Below are positions 29,991-41,436 of a DNA stretch of 64,000 bases, piece after piece. This DNA comes from Caryophanales bacterium. Lineage in GTDB: Bacteria; Bacillota; Bacilli; Exiguobacteriales; Exiguobacteriaceae. Numbering within the stretch: the stretch's first letter is position 1; every line of letters begins with the position of its first letter. A program made the position numbers and the translations under genes. The notes under the pieces were generated by a model. It had not been told where the DNA came from, searched no databases, and saw only the letters and a program-made list of their open reading frames with translations. The DNA is taken from positions 682,001 through 746,000 of the forward strand of contig CABJAC010000001.1 in the NCBI GenBank assembly GCA_902363455.1. Direction: 5' to 3'.

Positions 29991-30025
29991 AGACGCTTTC
30001 CGAATTCGGAAGCGTCTTTTCTGTT
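29991..30025 (+). terminator. Terminator after yajC
   Basis: AGACGCTTTCCG pairs with CGGAAGCGTCT followed by TTTT. The next 108 bases up to secD hold no gene that I can see. Confidence 0.85.
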
Positions 30026-30133
30026 TATATATGAGAAAAACGATTGCTAAGATTACCAATTCTTATGTAAGCTAGGATAGGATAAGAAAGTTGTCTGAAA
30101 ATATAATGGGATTGAGAGAAAGGACAATGTAGC

Positions 30134-31438
30134 ATGATTAAGAAAGGAAAACTGGCCACATTCTTCATCATCGTTGCCGCGCTGCTCGTTTTGATCGGCA
30201 CGACGTCGAGTTGGCTCTTAAAAGACACGAAACTCGGTTTAGACTTAAAAGGCGGGTTTGAAGTGTTGTATGAAGTACAACCATTAAAAAAAGGTGACGT
30301 CATCGATGCTAATGCAATGAGCGCGACGCTGACAGCAATCGAAAACCGGGTTAACGTACTCGGTGTTTCTGAGCCGGACATTCGGATTGAAGGAGATAAC
30401 CGGATCCGTGTTCAACTGGCAGGTGTCAAAAATCAGGGTGAAGCGCGTCAGATTCTATCTTCGACCGCCGAATTGTCATTCCGAGACATCAACGACAAAG
30501 TGTTACTTGATGGATCAGACTTAAAGGCAAAAGGAGCAAAAGTCGGATACGATCCGCAGACCAATGCACCACTCGTCGAACTGACGATGAAATCAAAAGA
30601 GAAATTTTATGAAGTGACACAAGAAGTGTCAAAAATGCAACCACCAGCGAATCGTCTTGTCATTTGGCTCGATTATGAAAAAGGCGATACGTACGAAAAA
30701 GAGATTCAAAAAGAAAATTCCAAAATTGTCTCTGATGCGTCGGTCCAACAACCGATCAACTCGGATAAAGCCATTATCTCCGGTGGCGATATCACAGCAG
30801 AATACGGCAAACAACTTTCATCGATCCTCAATGCTGGAGCACTTCCGGTGAAATTGGATGAAATCTATTCGACGTCTGTCTCGGCCGCATTTGGTCAAGA
30901 CGCGCTCGATCAGACGTTGTTTGCTTCGATGATCGGTGTCGCAGCCGTCTTCTTGTTCATGTTGCTGTTTTACCGGGTATCCGGCTTAGTGTCGATCATT
31001 ACACTATTATTCTACATCTACCTCGTCATGATTTTCTTTAACGGAATCAATGCCGTACTAACCTTACCGGGGATTGCTGCCCTTGTATTGGGTGTCGGGA
31101 TGGCAGTGGATGCCAACATCATCACAGCCGAACGGATTAAAGATGAACTCCGAAGCGGGAAATCGGTCTTGTCGGCGTTCAAAGCCGGTAACCGCCGTTC
31201 ATTCGGCACGATTCTTGATGCGAACTTGACGACGTTGATTTCGGCAGGAGTACTTTATTACTTCGGAACAAGTACCGTCAAAGGATTCGCAATCATGTTG
31301 ATGGTTTCGATTGCTGTCACGTTTGTTACGAATGTCTTTATCTCCCGTTACTTGATGCAACTTCTCGTCAGCAGCCGCTGGTTTGATAAGAAAAAAACCT
31401 GGTTCGGCGTAAAGGAGAGTGAAATTCGTGAACTTTAA
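30134..31438 (+). CDS. secD: Protein translocase subunit SecD
   Basis: RND-type membrane protein that uses proton flow to help release exported proteins. 434 aa, with six membrane segments (one at ~7-28 and five from ~245) and an external P1-type region. Signatures: LGLDLKGGFEVLYEV, ENRVNVLGVSEP, GVGMAVDANIITAERI. B. subtilis has a single fused SecDF; here SecD and SecF are separate. Confidence 0.95.
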   Translation: MIKKGKLATFFIIVAALLVLIGTTSSWLLKDTKLGLDLKGGFEVLYEVQPLKKGDVIDANAMSATLTAIENRVNVLGVSEPDIRIEGDNRIRVQLAGVKNQGEARQILSSTAELSFRDINDKVLLDGSDLKAKGAKVGYDPQTNAPLVELTMKSKEKFYEVTQEVSKMQPPANRLVIWLDYEKGDTYEKEIQKENSKIVSDASVQQPINSDKAIISGGDITAEYGKQLSSILNAGALPVKLDEIYSTSVSAAFGQDALDQTLFASMIGVAAVFLFMLLFYRVSGLVSIITLLFYIYLVMIFFNGINAVLTLPGIAALVLGVGMAVDANIITAERIKDELRSGKSVLSAFKAGNRRSFGTILDANLTTLISAGVLYYFGTSTVKGFAIMLMVSIAVTFVTNVFISRYLMQLLVSSRWFDKKKTWFGVKESEIREL

Positions 31439-32345
31439 TCCAACGAAATTCGACTATGTTAAACATCGGAAAATTTACTTTACGATTACAATTGCCTTAG
31501 TGCTGATTTCTGTCCTATTACTCGCGTTTCGGGGACTAAACCTCGGAATCGATTTTACAGAAGGAACGCGGGTAGAAATCTCTTCAACAAATACGATTAA
31601 AGAATCTGAAGTTCGCTCTGTCATTGAAGATGCTGGAATTGATGCAGCTGAAATCAACGGTGTTCAATTTGCCCAAGGTGGAAAACTGGCCAACGTAACG
31701 TTCGTTGGAGAGTTCAGTCAGGAACAAATCTCGAAAATGAAACAGGTCATTGAAGCCAAGTATAAAAAAGAACCGAGCATCTCGACCGTCTCGGCTCAAG
31801 TCGGTCAAGAAATCGCCCGTAATGCGATTTATGCCGTCTTGTTGGCTTCACTCGGAATCGTCATTTACGTCTCGTTCCGTTTCCAACCGCTTTACGGGAT
31901 TGCGACAGTCCTCGCCCTGCTCCATGACGCGTTGATGATTATCGCATTCTTCTCGTTGTTCCAAATTGAGGTCAATCTGTACTTCATCGCAGCGATTTTG
32001 ACCATCATCGGTTATTCCGTCAATGATACGATCGTTACCTTTGACCGGGTCCGGGAAAACTTAGGTCTTGCTGAAAAAGGTGGTCGTCAAGTGACGTTCA
32101 GTGAATTGTCGCACATCGTTAATGAATCGATTCAACAGACAATCATTCGTTCGATCAATACGGTCGTAACGGTCATCATGACGGCAGCTGCCCTTTATAT
32201 CTTCGGCAGTGAAGCCATCCGTGGCTTCAGTCTTGCCTTATTGGTCGGTTTGATCATGGGGATGTACTCTTCGATCTTCATCGCAGCCCAACTGTGGCTT
32301 GTCATGAAAGGTCGGACACTCAAATCATCGAAACAAGCTTCATAA
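31428..32345 (+). CDS. secF: Protein translocase subunit SecF
   Basis: Partner of SecD, 305 aa, six membrane segments. LGIDFTEGTRVEI near residue 40 and IGYSVNDTIVTFDRVREN near 200 are SecF motifs. I start at the GTG at 31428, about 10 nt after AAAGGAGAG; the GTG at 31419 is inside that site. It overlaps secD by 11 nt, so a fused pair could arise by one frameshift or the split from fusion; no remnant is seen. Confidence 0.95.
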   Translation: MNFNPTKFDYVKHRKIYFTITIALVLISVLLLAFRGLNLGIDFTEGTRVEISSTNTIKESEVRSVIEDAGIDAAEINGVQFAQGGKLANVTFVGEFSQEQISKMKQVIEAKYKKEPSISTVSAQVGQEIARNAIYAVLLASLGIVIYVSFRFQPLYGIATVLALLHDALMIIAFFSLFQIEVNLYFIAAILTIIGYSVNDTIVTFDRVRENLGLAEKGGRQVTFSELSHIVNESIQQTIIRSINTVVTVIMTAAALYIFGSEAIRGFSLALLVGLIMGMYSSIFIAAQLWLVMKGRTLKSSKQAS

Positions 32346-32349
32346 CCTG

Positions 32350-32382
32350 ACCCGTGTTAGCTATCGCTAACGCGGGTTTTGT
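32350..32382 (+). terminator. Terminator after secF
   Basis: ACCCGTGTTAG-CTAT-CGCTAACGCGGGT stem-loop followed by TTTT. Confidence 0.88.
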
Positions 32383-32414
32383 TCTATAATGATGAAGTTG
32401 ATTGGAGGGATTAG

Positions 32415-34724
32415 ATGTATCATTCAAAGAAAACATGGATCGACAAAGAAGTCGATTCACTTAAAATAGACGAATTAGCCGACCAGGTGAACGTATCCCG
32501 ACAGGTCGCGCACCTGCTCGTTCAGCGGGGGTTCGACACAGCTGACCAAGCCAAAGCTTTTTTGGGAACCGATCAAACGGCGTTCCATGATCCTTTCTTG
32601 TTTCAGGACATGAACAAGGTCGTGGCCCGGATTCAGCAAGCAGCGGACGAAGGTGAGATGATTTTGATTTATGGCGACTACGACGTCGACGGTGTCAGTT
32701 CCGCTGCTATTTTATGGCATGCGTTGATTGAAATCGGTGCGATGGCGGAATGTTATATCCCGAATCGTTTTACAGAAGGTTATGGACCAAACGAGGCGGC
32801 GTTCAAGTGGGCTGCGGAAGAGGGATTTGGTCTCGTCATCACGGTCGACTGCGGGATTTCCGGGATCGAGGAAGCCGTCGTCTTAAAAGAACTCGGTGTC
32901 GATTTGATCATCACGGATCACCATGAAGCAAAAGACGTGTTGCCGGATGCCTTTGCAATGATCCATCCTGGAATCGATCCCAACTACCCATATTCAAAGC
33001 TTGCCGGAGCCGGTGTTGCCTTTAAGGTTGCCCATGCGTTGCTCGGGCGCATGCCGGAAGAACTGCTCGACTTGGCTGTCCTTGGAACGATTGCCGACCT
33101 GGTACCGTTAGTCGGTGAAAACCGTTTGCTTGCAGCAAAAGGGATTGAAGCGTTGAACGCCAGTGAACGACCGGGCATCCTGGCCTTACGGAAAGTCTGC
33201 AGTCTCGTTGAAGAAGAGTTGACGGAAGAATCGGTTGGTTTTGCCTTTGGTCCCCGGATCAATGCGGCAGGTCGACTCGACTCGGCGATGCCGGCACTTG
33301 AGATGTTACTCGCGGAAACGATTGAGGAGGCCAGTCTGCTCGCGGAGCAACTCGATCAGCAGAATAAGCAACGGCAAGATATCGTCAAAAACATTGCAGA
33401 AGAAGCAACCGAACTGGTAGAACAGCATTATTTATCAGACCGTGTCTTAGTTGTCGATTCGGATCAGTGGAATCCCGGTGTCGTCGGAATTGTAGCGTCC
33501 CGGCTCGTTGAAAAGTATCATCGACCAGTCATTCTGTTGTGCCACGATAGAGAAAAAGGGACTGCAAAAGGTTCAGGTCGTTCGATTGCAGCGTTTGACT
33601 TATTTGCCGAGTTAAATCAATGTGCTGATATCCTGCCGCACTTTGGGGGACATCCGGCTGCGGCCGGCATGACATTGTCATCCGAAAACGTCAGTGTTCT
33701 GCGGGAACGATTGAATGCTCAAGCTGCAAGTTTACCGGAAGAAGCCTTCATCGCGACGACAGAAATTGATTTACGCTTAACTGTTTCTGATGTCTCGATC
33801 GGATTGATTGAAGAGATGGGACGGTTGGCCCCGTTCGGTATGGGTAATCCATCGCCCCGTGTTGTCGTGGAAGGAGCGAATATTCGTGACTTGAAACGAA
33901 TCGGTCGTGATTTGACACATTTAAAGGTACTCGTGACGGACGGGAAAACGGAGCTGGATGGAATCGGATTCGGATTTGGTGACGCGGTCGATGAAGTTTC
34001 GTCACTGGCAGAAGTTTCGTTGATGGGGAGTCTGAACATCAATGAATGGAACGGATTCCGTAAACCACAACTGATGATTCAGGATTTGGCAGTCGTGGAT
34101 TACCAACTGTTTGATTACCGTGGTGGAAAAAAGCCGTTGACGAATGTGTTTGAGCTTCCACACGAAATGACGACGTTCGTTGCGTTTTCGGAAGAAACAC
34201 AATCCAAATATGCCGAGCGTCCGCTAAATGGCGAGGCTAAAGCGAATGTTGTCTTTTTGGATTTACCGGAAGAAGAGTCGGCCTTTTTGCCCTACTTGAA
34301 ACAAGCGGAACGGATCTACTGTGCTTTCAAAGACGAAGGGTACTATTTCGAAACGATCCCATCACGGGAAGAATTTAAGCATTATTTCAATTACTTTGCA
34401 AAATGTCCCCGTGATGAGCTCCGAATCGGACTGGTTCGTTTGTCGAAATCTCGAAAATGGTCGAAACGTTCGATTAACTTTATGCATTCAGTGTTTTCGG
34501 AACTTGATTTTCTTGTTACAATGGAGGACGGGCTGCCGGGTGTGAACCCGAATGCTGAAAAACGGGACTTGACGGAAGCTGCGACGTACAAGCGTCATGA
34601 AGAACGTCAACGTCTTGAGCAACAATACATTTATTCGTCACTCGCTCAGTTGAAAGAGCGTTTTGATACTTTGGTAGAAGCGGCGAAGCAGGAGGAAATG
34701 ACATGGAGTTCAAACAGCATATAA
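32415..34724 (+). CDS. recJ: Single-stranded-DNA exonuclease RecJ
   Basis: 5'-3' exonuclease for recombination and mismatch or base-excision repair. 769 aa, the long Firmicutes form. The DHH core includes [10 protein letters not shown] (residue ~91), the DHH motif in ITDHHEAKD (~170), DHHA1 with [11 protein letters not shown] (~413) and an OB-fold. The last ~200 residues are the extra C-terminal domain of Bacillus-type RecJ. It overlaps apt by 22 nt. Confidence 0.95.
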   Translation: MYHSKKTWIDKEVDSLKIDELADQVNVSRQVAHLLVQRGFDTADQAKAFLGTDQTAFHDPFLFQDMNKVVARIQQAADEGEMILIYGDYDVDGVSSAAILWHALIEIGAMAECYIPNRFTEGYGPNEAAFKWAAEEGFGLVITVDCGISGIEEAVVLKELGVDLIITDHHEAKDVLPDAFAMIHPGIDPNYPYSKLAGAGVAFKVAHALLGRMPEELLDLAVLGTIADLVPLVGENRLLAAKGIEALNASERPGILALRKVCSLVEEELTEESVGFAFGPRINAAGRLDSAMPALEMLLAETIEEASLLAEQLDQQNKQRQDIVKNIAEEATELVEQHYLSDRVLVVDSDQWNPGVVGIVASRLVEKYHRPVILLCHDREKGTAKGSGRSIAAFDLFAELNQCADILPHFGGHPAAAGMTLSSENVSVLRERLNAQAASLPEEAFIATTEIDLRLTVSDVSIGLIEEMGRLAPFGMGNPSPRVVVEGANIRDLKRIGRDLTHLKVLVTDGKTELDGIGFGFGDAVDEVSSLAEVSLMGSLNINEWNGFRKPQLMIQDLAVVDYQLFDYRGGKKPLTNVFELPHEMTTFVAFSEETQSKYAERPLNGEAKANVVFLDLPEEESAFLPYLKQAERIYCAFKDEGYYFETIPSREEFKHYFNYFAKCPRDELRIGLVRLSKSRKWSKRSINFMHSVFSELDFLVTMEDGLPGVNPNAEKRDLTEAATYKRHEERQRLEQQYIYSSLAQLKERFDTLVEAAKQEEMTWSSNSI

Positions 34725-35221
34725 AAGAGGTCGAAAACTGGCCGAAAGAAGGAATTAGTTTCAAAGATATCACATCCTTGATGCAGAATGGTCCTGCCTA
34801 CAAGCAGTCCGTCGATGCTTTAATTGATTATGCCCGTAAACAAGGAGCAGACGTGATTGCTGGACCGGAAGCACGCGGATTCGTCGTCGGATGCCCGGCT
34901 GCATACGCGATGGAAATCGGATTCGTCCCTGTCCGTAAAGAAGGCAAATTACCACGTGAGACAGTCCGTGTCGAGTATGGTCTTGAGTACGGAAAAGATG
35001 TTTTGACGATGCACCATGATGCAATCCAACCAGGGCAACGCGTTGTCATTCTGGATGACTTACTGGCAACGGGCGGCACGATCGAAGCGACAATCAAAAT
35101 GATCGAGCAACTTGGTGGAACGGTTGCCGGAATCGGATTCTTGATTGAACTGGATGGTTTAGGTGGACGTGAAAAACTCGAAGGATACGATATCCTATCG
35201 TTGATTCGTTATGCAGATTAA
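34703..35221 (+). CDS. apt: Adenine phosphoribosyltransferase
   Basis: Adenine salvage to AMP with PRPP. 172 aa. The PRPP-binding motif [14 protein letters not shown] (residue ~114) and [12 protein letters not shown] are intact. The start lies inside recJ, behind AGGAGGAA. The recJ-apt-relA order is that of Bacillus. Confidence 0.97.
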   Translation: MEFKQHIKEVENWPKEGISFKDITSLMQNGPAYKQSVDALIDYARKQGADVIAGPEARGFVVGCPAAYAMEIGFVPVRKEGKLPRETVRVEYGLEYGKDVLTMHHDAIQPGQRVVILDDLLATGGTIEATIKMIEQLGGTVAGIGFLIELDGLGGREKLEGYDILSLIRYAD

Positions 35222-35231
35222 GGAATACTAA

Positions 35232-35265
35232 GTACCTTCCCGACATTGGTCGGGGGGGTATTTCT
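35232..35265 (+). terminator. Terminator after apt
   Basis: GTACCTTCCCGAC-ATTG-GTCGGGGGGGTAT stem-loop followed by a T-rich run. Confidence 0.75.
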
Positions 35266-35272
35266 TTTTATT

Positions 35273-35301
35273 TTGACATATTATCAAAATTTCACGATAA
35301 T
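35273..35301 (+). promoter_or_regulatory. Promoter of the (p)ppGpp synthase gene
   Basis: TTGACA, 17 bp, GATAAT. The transcript would start near 35308 and have a leader of about 55 nt. Confidence 0.75.
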
Positions 35302-35362
35302 AGAAGGTATATATATTAGGGATTCAGCGTAATCAATCCCGGGGACTGGGTGAGGATAAGGG

Positions 35363-37561
35363 ATGACAAATAAACAAATCGTAAATGTAGAAGACCTTCT
35401 CGCTCGAAGTGCGGAGTACATGACGGAGGCAGAAGTCAAAGACATCGAACGTGCCTACCAATTCGCAAAAGACGAGCATGACGGACAATTTCGCCGATCG
35501 GGTGAACCTTACATCATTCACCCCGTTCAAGTAGCGGGGATACTAGTGGATATCGGTTTGGATGCGACAACAATCGTAGCCGCGCTTCTTCATGATGTCG
35601 TCGAGGATACCGACATTACGCTGGAAGAACTGACAGAACGGTTTGGAGCAGATGTCGCGATGCTAGTTGATGGTGTGACAAAACTCGGGAAAATCAAATA
35701 TAAATCAAAACGGGAAGAATTGGCTGAAAACCATCGTAAGATGTTCATTGCGATGGCGGAAGACATTCGCGTCATTTTGATTAAGTTAGCCGACCGTCTG
35801 CATAATATGCGGACGCTTCAACATATGGTCAAAGAAAAACAAGTCCAAAAGGCAGAAGAGACGCTCGAAATCTTTGCGCCGCTTGCCCACCGGCTTGGAA
35901 TTTCCACAATCAAATGGGAACTTGAGGACATCAGCCTGCGTTACATCAATCCGCAACAGTACTACCGGATTGTTTCGATGATGAAACAAAAACGGACGGA
36001 GCGGGAAGCACTCGTCACATCGGTCATCGATGAAGTCAATGAAGTCTTGGACGAGGTGGAAATTGCAGCTGAAGTCGATGGTCGTCCTAAACATATCTAT
36101 TCCATCTATAACAAGATGCAAAACTCGAAAAAAGAGTTCAGCGAGATTTACGACTTGATGGCTGTGCGAATCATCGTTGACTCCATCAAGGACTGTTATG
36201 CTGTCCTCGGAATCATCCATACGCAGTATAAACCGATGCCGGGACGCTTCAAGGATTATATCGCGATGCCTAAACCGAACATGTACCAGTCGTTGCATAC
36301 AACGGTTATCGGGCCGAAGGGTGAACCGCTTGAAGTGCAAATTCGGACACGCGATATGCATTTTATCGCCGAGTACGGAATCGCTGCGCACTGGGCCTAT
36401 AAAGAAGGTAAAGAGCAGGAAGCAAAATCCGGTTTTGAAGATAAAATCGCCCACTTCCGTGAAATTCTGGAGCTGCAAAAAGATACCGCCGATGCGGAAG
36501 AATTTATGGAATCAGTCAAAGTCGACTTCTTCAGTGATATGCTGTACGTCTTTACACCAAAGGGTGACGTCATCGAATTGCCGAAAGGATCGGTGCCGAT
36601 TGATTATGCTTACCGGATCCATACGGAAATCGGACACCGGACGATTGGTGCGAAAGTCAACGGACGGATGGTGCCGATCGATTATAAACTGAAGACGGGT
36701 GACATCATTGAAATCGTCACGTCGAAACACAGTTACGGTCCAAGTAAAGACTGGTTGAAGATTTGTGTATCGAGCCAGGCGAAAAACAAAATTCGTCAAT
36801 GGTTTAAACGCCAGCAACGGGAAGAGAATGTCTCAAAAGGTCGTGAATTAATTGAGGCGGAAGTTAAAAAGCTTGGTTTTGAGCCAAAAGAAGTCATTAA
36901 CGAAAAAACACTGGAAGATGTCACACGGAAGTTCAATTTTTCTCAAGAAGAAGATATGTATGCCGCCGTTGGATACCACGGTCTGACCGCTGCGCAAGTC
37001 GCCCATAAATTGACGGAAAAATTGCGCAAAGATAAAGAATCAAAAAATCTTGAGCTGAACGAAGCTATCAGTGAAATGAAGACATTTGACCGACCGAAAA
37101 AACAAAATCCGGAAGGCGTTCGTGTCAAAGGAATCGACAACATGTTAGTCCGGATGAGCCGTTGTTGTAATCCGGTTCCGGGTGACGACATCGTCGGATA
37201 CATTACCCGTGGTCGAGGCGTCTCGATTCACCGGTCTGATTGTCTGAACGTCATTCATGAACAAAATCCGGAACGGTTGCTTGAAGTCGAATGGGAACAT
37301 GAAGGCAAGACGGTTAAAAGCTATAACGTCGAAATCGAGATTTCCGGTTTTGACCGGGCGGGTCTGTTAAATGATGTCCTGCAATCCGTGTCCGCGATGA
37401 ATACGAATATCGTGGCCGTCAGCGGTAAAGGGGACGACAGCAAACAAGCGAAGATTTCGATGACAATTGCGATCGATAACGTCAATCACCTGCAAAAAGT
37501 CGTCGATCGAATTAAACAGATATCAGACGTGTATGCCGTGCATCGCGTCATGATGACATAA
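35363..37561 (+). CDS. relA: Bifunctional (p)ppGpp synthetase/hydrolase (RelA/SpoT)
   Basis: Rsh enzyme that makes and degrades the stringent-response alarmone. 732 aa. HD hydrolase domain with HPVQVAGIL and [10 protein letters not shown] (residues ~50-82), synthetase domain (~235-350), TGS domain (~390-455, [15 protein letters not shown]) and ACT domain at the C-terminus (~660-732). An intact HD motif means hydrolase activity is kept. dtd follows after 13 nt. Confidence 0.96.
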   Translation: MTNKQIVNVEDLLARSAEYMTEAEVKDIERAYQFAKDEHDGQFRRSGEPYIIHPVQVAGILVDIGLDATTIVAALLHDVVEDTDITLEELTERFGADVAMLVDGVTKLGKIKYKSKREELAENHRKMFIAMAEDIRVILIKLADRLHNMRTLQHMVKEKQVQKAEETLEIFAPLAHRLGISTIKWELEDISLRYINPQQYYRIVSMMKQKRTEREALVTSVIDEVNEVLDEVEIAAEVDGRPKHIYSIYNKMQNSKKEFSEIYDLMAVRIIVDSIKDCYAVLGIIHTQYKPMPGRFKDYIAMPKPNMYQSLHTTVIGPKGEPLEVQIRTRDMHFIAEYGIAAHWAYKEGKEQEAKSGFEDKIAHFREILELQKDTADAEEFMESVKVDFFSDMLYVFTPKGDVIELPKGSVPIDYAYRIHTEIGHRTIGAKVNGRMVPIDYKLKTGDIIEIVTSKHSYGPSKDWLKICVSSQAKNKIRQWFKRQQREENVSKGRELIEAEVKKLGFEPKEVINEKTLEDVTRKFNFSQEEDMYAAVGYHGLTAAQVAHKLTEKLRKDKESKNLELNEAISEMKTFDRPKKQNPEGVRVKGIDNMLVRMSRCCNPVPGDDIVGYITRGRGVSIHRSDCLNVIHEQNPERLLEVEWEHEGKTVKSYNVEIEISGFDRAGLLNDVLQSVSAMNTNIVAVSGKGDDSKQAKISMTIAIDNVNHLQKVVDRIKQISDVYAVHRVMMT

Positions 37562-37574
37562 GGAGCGGATAGAA

Positions 37575-38012
37575 ATGCGAGTCGTATTACAACGGGTCAA
37601 AGAAGCAAGCGTGACGGTCGAAGGGACAGTTACCGGTCAAATCGATCAAGGATTTCTTTTACTCGTCGGGGTCACGCATGAAGATACGCTGGAGCAAGTC
37701 AATTGGTTGGCGGATAAGATTGCCGGACTACGGGTGTTCGAAGATGAGGAAGAACGGATGAACCGTTCGCTCCAAGATGTGGACGGTCAGATTTTGTCCG
37801 TTTCCCAGTTCACCCTGTACGGAGATGTCAAAAAAGGACGCCGTCCTGCCTTTACAGAAGCGGCGAAACCGGATTTTGCAAATGAATTGTATGAAGCCTT
37901 TAATGCGCGTCTGCGCACCCAAGGTATCACGGTCGAAACCGGACAGTTCGGAGCAATGATGGATGTTGCGCTCGTCAATGATGGACCAGTGACCTTGATT
38001 TTAGAAAAGTGA
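37575..38012 (+). CDS. dtd: D-aminoacyl-tRNA deacylase
   Basis: Removes D-amino acids (and Gly from tRNA-Ala) from mischarged tRNA. 145 aa. The motifs SQFTLYGD (residue ~78) and the C-terminal [14 protein letters not shown] carry the catalytic and Gly-cisPro-type residues. Second gene of the relA transcript. Confidence 0.96.
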   Translation: MRVVLQRVKEASVTVEGTVTGQIDQGFLLLVGVTHEDTLEQVNWLADKIAGLRVFEDEEERMNRSLQDVDGQILSVSQFTLYGDVKKGRRPAFTEAAKPDFANELYEAFNARLRTQGITVETGQFGAMMDVALVNDGPVTLILEK

Positions 38013-38020
38013 CCAAAGTC

Positions 38021-38049
38021 TTGACAGGATCTTTCGAACGAGGCAATAT
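38021..38049 (+). promoter_or_regulatory. Promoter of the hisS-aspS operon
   Basis: TTGACA, 17 bp, CAATAT, just upstream of the T-box leader. Confidence 0.65.
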
Positions 38050-38055
38050 AAGGGA

Positions 38056-38311
38056 TAACAGAACGATTATAGAACCGATGACGAAGAAGAGTAATTTAGA
38101 TCTCGGCTGCTTAGAGAGTCGCCCCTTGGCTGGAAGGGTGATCAGACGAACTAGATGAAAGACCCTTTTGAGGTATTTTCCTGAAATGTGTAGAGTAGGG
38201 GGAATCGTAGGCAGGCGTTAACTGCACCGAGTGGCTGAGATTTTTCGGCAACCAGGGTGGTACCACGGGATCTTCAAGTTCTCGTCCCTTTGCGGACGAG
38301 GACTTTTTTGT
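38056..38311 (+). promoter_or_regulatory. T-box leader of hisS-aspS, Asp specifier likely
   Basis: tRNA-sensing transcription attenuator. The T-box AGGGTGGTACCACGGG is at 38254-38269 and the terminator (CTCGTCC/GGACGAG plus T-run) at about 38279-38311. In stem I, the GA motif (ATGACGAAGA) and AGTA loop strand are followed by ATTTAG, which pairs with CTAGAT; the next bases are GAAAGACCC, so GAC (38161-38163, Asp) is the best specifier. No His codon sits there. The U in TGGT could wobble with G73 of tRNA-Asp but does not suit C73 of tRNA-His. Confidence 0.88.
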
Positions 38312-38332
38312 ATTCAAAAAGGAGGAATTAGG

Positions 38333-39613
38333 ATGAAATTACCACGCGGAACGTTTGATGTACTTCCGGGTACAGTCGAACGTTGGCAGTATATTGAAAA
38401 CCAATTGCGGGAGATCAGTAAACGGTACAACTATAAAGAAATCCGGACACCAATCTTCGAAGAAACAGAGCTGTTCAAACGGGGTGTCGGTGAGACGACG
38501 GACATCGTTCAAAAAGAGATGTTCATGCTTGAAAAACGCGGCAAGGAACAGTTTACGCTTCGTCCGGAAGGAACAGCAGCCGTCGTTCGATCGTTCGTGA
38601 CGAATAAACTGTATGGCGCAGCCAACCAACCGGTCAAACTGTTTTACATCGGACCGATGTTCCGCTATGAACGTCCGCAAGCCGGACGTTTCCGCCAATT
38701 ACACCAATACGGTGTCGAAGCGCTCGGTAGTGAAGAACCGGCAATCGATGCAGAAGTCATCAGTCTAGCAATGAGCATTTACCGCTCGTTTGGTTTGAAA
38801 AAACTCAAACTGGTCATCAACTCACTCGGAGACAGTGAAAGCCGGGCCGCGCACCGCGAAGCGTTGGTTAATCACTTCAAGCCGGTTGCTCACGAGTTGT
38901 GCCAAGACTGTCAAAATCGTCTCGAAGCCAACCCGCTCCGTGTTCTCGATTGTAAGGTTGACCGCAATCACCCGAGCATGGCGACGGCACCGTCGATTCT
39001 CGATTTCCTGAATCCGGCTTCGAAAGCGTATTTCGATCAAGTCTTGCTCCATTTAGATGCACTTGGCATCGAGTACGTGATTGACCCGACACTCGTCCGT
39101 GGTCTCGACTACTATAACCACACATCATTTGAGATCATGTCGGAGGCAGAAGGGTTCGGTGCCATCACGACGCTCTGCGGCGGAGGACGTTATAACGGAC
39201 TCGTCGAACAGATTGGTGGTCCCGCAACACCGGGAATCGGTTTTGGCATCGGCATTGAACGTCTGTTGATGGCACTTGAAAACGAAGCGGTTTTACCGGA
39301 AGTCGATGATTCAATCGATGTCTTCATCGTCGCGCAAGGCAATGAAGAAGTCGAAAAAACAGCAACCCGCCTGCTTCAATTGATGCGTTTGGAAGGACTT
39401 GCCGCGGATCGGGATTACCTCGGACGGAAGTTCAAAGGACAATTCAAAGCAGCCGACCGGATGCAGGCCCGCTTTACCGTCATCCTCGGAGACGAAGAAG
39501 TCGAACGTGGTGCGGCCGCGTTAAAAGACATGTCGACCGGTGAACAGATTGATGTTCCATTATCAGCTGTCGCCGATACGATTGTCGCGAAATTAAAGGA
39601 GGAAGCACAATGA
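38333..39613 (+). CDS. hisS: Histidyl-tRNA synthetase
   Basis: Class II synthetase, 426 aa. Motif 2 ([18 protein letters not shown]) near residue 112, the histidine motif [14 protein letters not shown] near 258 and motif 3 [13 protein letters not shown] are present. The start is ATG behind AAAGGAGG; the same frame is open for 34 codons upstream through the T-box terminator but that part is untranslated leader. ATGA overlap with aspS. Confidence 0.97.
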   Translation: MKLPRGTFDVLPGTVERWQYIENQLREISKRYNYKEIRTPIFEETELFKRGVGETTDIVQKEMFMLEKRGKEQFTLRPEGTAAVVRSFVTNKLYGAANQPVKLFYIGPMFRYERPQAGRFRQLHQYGVEALGSEEPAIDAEVISLAMSIYRSFGLKKLKLVINSLGDSESRAAHREALVNHFKPVAHELCQDCQNRLEANPLRVLDCKVDRNHPSMATAPSILDFLNPASKAYFDQVLLHLDALGIEYVIDPTLVRGLDYYNHTSFEIMSEAEGFGAITTLCGGGRYNGLVEQIGGPATPGIGFGIGIERLLMALENEAVLPEVDDSIDVFIVAQGNEEVEKTATRLLQLMRLEGLAADRDYLGRKFKGQFKAADRMQARFTVILGDEEVERGAAALKDMSTGEQIDVPLSAVADTIVAKLKEEAQ

Positions 39614-41376
39614 TCGGACGTACACACATGAACGGAACCGTAACAGAAGAAACGATCGGCCAAGCCGTTCAACTAAAAGGATGGGTCCAAAAACGACGTG
39701 ACCTCGGTGGATTGATTTTCCTCGACTTACGTGACCGGACCGGTATCGTTCAAGTCGTCTTCCAACCGGAAAACGAACAGGCACACCGTTTGGCAGAAAC
39801 GATTCGCTCGGAATATGTGCTCGACATCAAAGGGACGGTCATAAAACGTGAAAATCCGAATCCGAACATTCCGACCGGGCAAGTAGAAGTCGTCGCAGAC
39901 GAAGTCATCATCTTGAACGCTTCAAAAATGACGCCGTTTCCGATCAGCGAAGAAGCGGAACAGACGTCAGAAGATCTCCGTCTGAAATACCGGTACCTGG
40001 ATCTCCGTCGTCCATCACTACAGGAAACATTCCGTCTGCGTTCAAAAGCATCAAACATCATGCGGAACTTCCTCGACGAACAAGATTTCCTTGAAGTCGA
40101 GACACCGATTTTAACGAAATCGACACCGGAAGGCGCACGGGACTACTTGGTACCAAGTCGTGTCCACCCGGGTGAATTTTACGCCTTGCCGCAATCGCCG
40201 CAATTGTTTAAACAGTTACTGATGGTATCTGGTTTTGAGCGGTATTTCCAAATTGCCCGTTGTTTCCGTGATGAAGATTTACGTGCAGACCGTCAACCAG
40301 AATTCACACAAGTCGACATCGAAACAAGTTTCATGGATGTCGAAGACTTGTACGCGATGATGGAATCGATGATGAGACGTGTCATGAAAGAAACACTCGG
40401 GAAAGACATTACGACACCGTTCCCGCGGATGCCGTATGCGGAAGCGATGAGCCGATTCGGTTCGGATAAGCCGGATACACGGTTTGGTCTTGAGTTGATT
40501 GATGTGGCGGAAGCGGTCACAGGAGCTGGCTTTAAAGTCTTCGACATGGCACTTGAATCCGGCGGCGAAGTCAAAGCGTTGAACGTCAAAGGCGCAGCCG
40601 ACCAATTCTCACGTAAAGATATCGATAAATTACAAGAGTTCACAGCGATTTACGGGGCGAAAGGTCTCGCTTGGGTCAAAGTAACGGCCGACGGACTGAA
40701 CGGTCCAATCGCGAAGTTCTTTGATGAAGCGGCGACGGCACGTCTTGTTGACGCAACGTCGGCTGAAGCGGGCGATCTGCTCGTCTTCGTGGCAGCAAAA
40801 GCCTCAATCGTTGCGGATAGCCTCGGTGCACTTCGTCAAAAACTTGGAAAAGAACTCGGCTTGATTGACGAAACGGTCTTCAACTTCTTGTGGGTGACGG
40901 ATTTCCCACTCGTGACGTTCGAAGAAGCGGATGGTCGTTTTTATGCGAACCACCATCCGTTCACGATGCCGCGCCGGGAAGATCTTGACAAACTCGAGAC
41001 GGACCCGGGCAGTGTGCTTGCTGTTGCGTATGACCTTGTCTTGAACGGGTATGAGCTTGGCGGAGGATCACAGCGGATTTACGAACGGGATATCCAAGAG
41101 CGGATGTTTAAATTACTTGGATTCACGGAAGAGGAAGCAAACGAACAGTTCGGCTTCTTGATGGAAGCGTTCGAATATGGAACGCCACCGCATGCGGGCA
41201 TCGCGTTAGGTCTTGACCGTCTGATCATGTTACTCGCTGGACGTACAAACTTACGGGATACGATTGCTTTCCCGAAAACGGCGTCGGCAAGTGATTTATT
41301 AACAGCGGCACCAAGTCCGGTTTCAGATGCACAATTAAATGAGCTATCGATTCGGACGGCAGTCAAACAGTCGTAA
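39610..41376 (+). CDS. aspS: Aspartyl-tRNA synthetase
   Basis: Bacterial-type class II synthetase, 588 aa, with an N-terminal OB-fold anticodon-binding domain (residues ~1-105; [19 protein letters not shown]), motif 2 ([16 protein letters not shown]), the bacterial GAD insertion (~290-420) and motif 3 ([15 protein letters not shown]). Controlled with hisS by the upstream T-box. Confidence 0.97.
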   Translation: MIGRTHMNGTVTEETIGQAVQLKGWVQKRRDLGGLIFLDLRDRTGIVQVVFQPENEQAHRLAETIRSEYVLDIKGTVIKRENPNPNIPTGQVEVVADEVIILNASKMTPFPISEEAEQTSEDLRLKYRYLDLRRPSLQETFRLRSKASNIMRNFLDEQDFLEVETPILTKSTPEGARDYLVPSRVHPGEFYALPQSPQLFKQLLMVSGFERYFQIARCFRDEDLRADRQPEFTQVDIETSFMDVEDLYAMMESMMRRVMKETLGKDITTPFPRMPYAEAMSRFGSDKPDTRFGLELIDVAEAVTGAGFKVFDMALESGGEVKALNVKGAADQFSRKDIDKLQEFTAIYGAKGLAWVKVTADGLNGPIAKFFDEAATARLVDATSAEAGDLLVFVAAKASIVADSLGALRQKLGKELGLIDETVFNFLWVTDFPLVTFEEADGRFYANHHPFTMPRREDLDKLETDPGSVLAVAYDLVLNGYELGGGSQRIYERDIQERMFKLLGFTEEEANEQFGFLMEAFEYGTPPHAGIALGLDRLIMLLAGRTNLRDTIAFPKTASASDLLTAAPSPVSDAQLNELSIRTAVKQS

Positions 41377-41390
41377 CAGCAACAGATTTC

Positions 41391-41421
41391 CTTCCATAAG
41401 AGAAGGAAATCTGTTTTTTTT
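41391..41421 (+). terminator. Terminator after aspS
   Basis: AACAGATTTCCTTC-CATAA-GAGAAGGAAATCTGTT with a long T-run. Confidence 0.92.
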
Positions 41422-41436
41422 AGAGGAGGAATGAAG

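Noticed and set aside
35786..36478. A 230-codon open frame antisense to relA
   Set aside because: It lies wholly in the HD/synthetase coding region of an intact relA, has no ribosome-binding site and a protein rich in His, Phe and Asp typical of reverse-strand reading of this codon usage.
36177..36692. A 171-codon frame in +2 over relA
   Set aside because: Shadow of the TGS-domain coding sequence; Arg/Ser-rich product with no start signal.
38231..38332. Upstream extension of the hisS frame by 34 codons
   Set aside because: It reads through the T-box and terminator; the start at 38333 has a strong Shine-Dalgarno sequence and gives the normal HisRS N-terminus.
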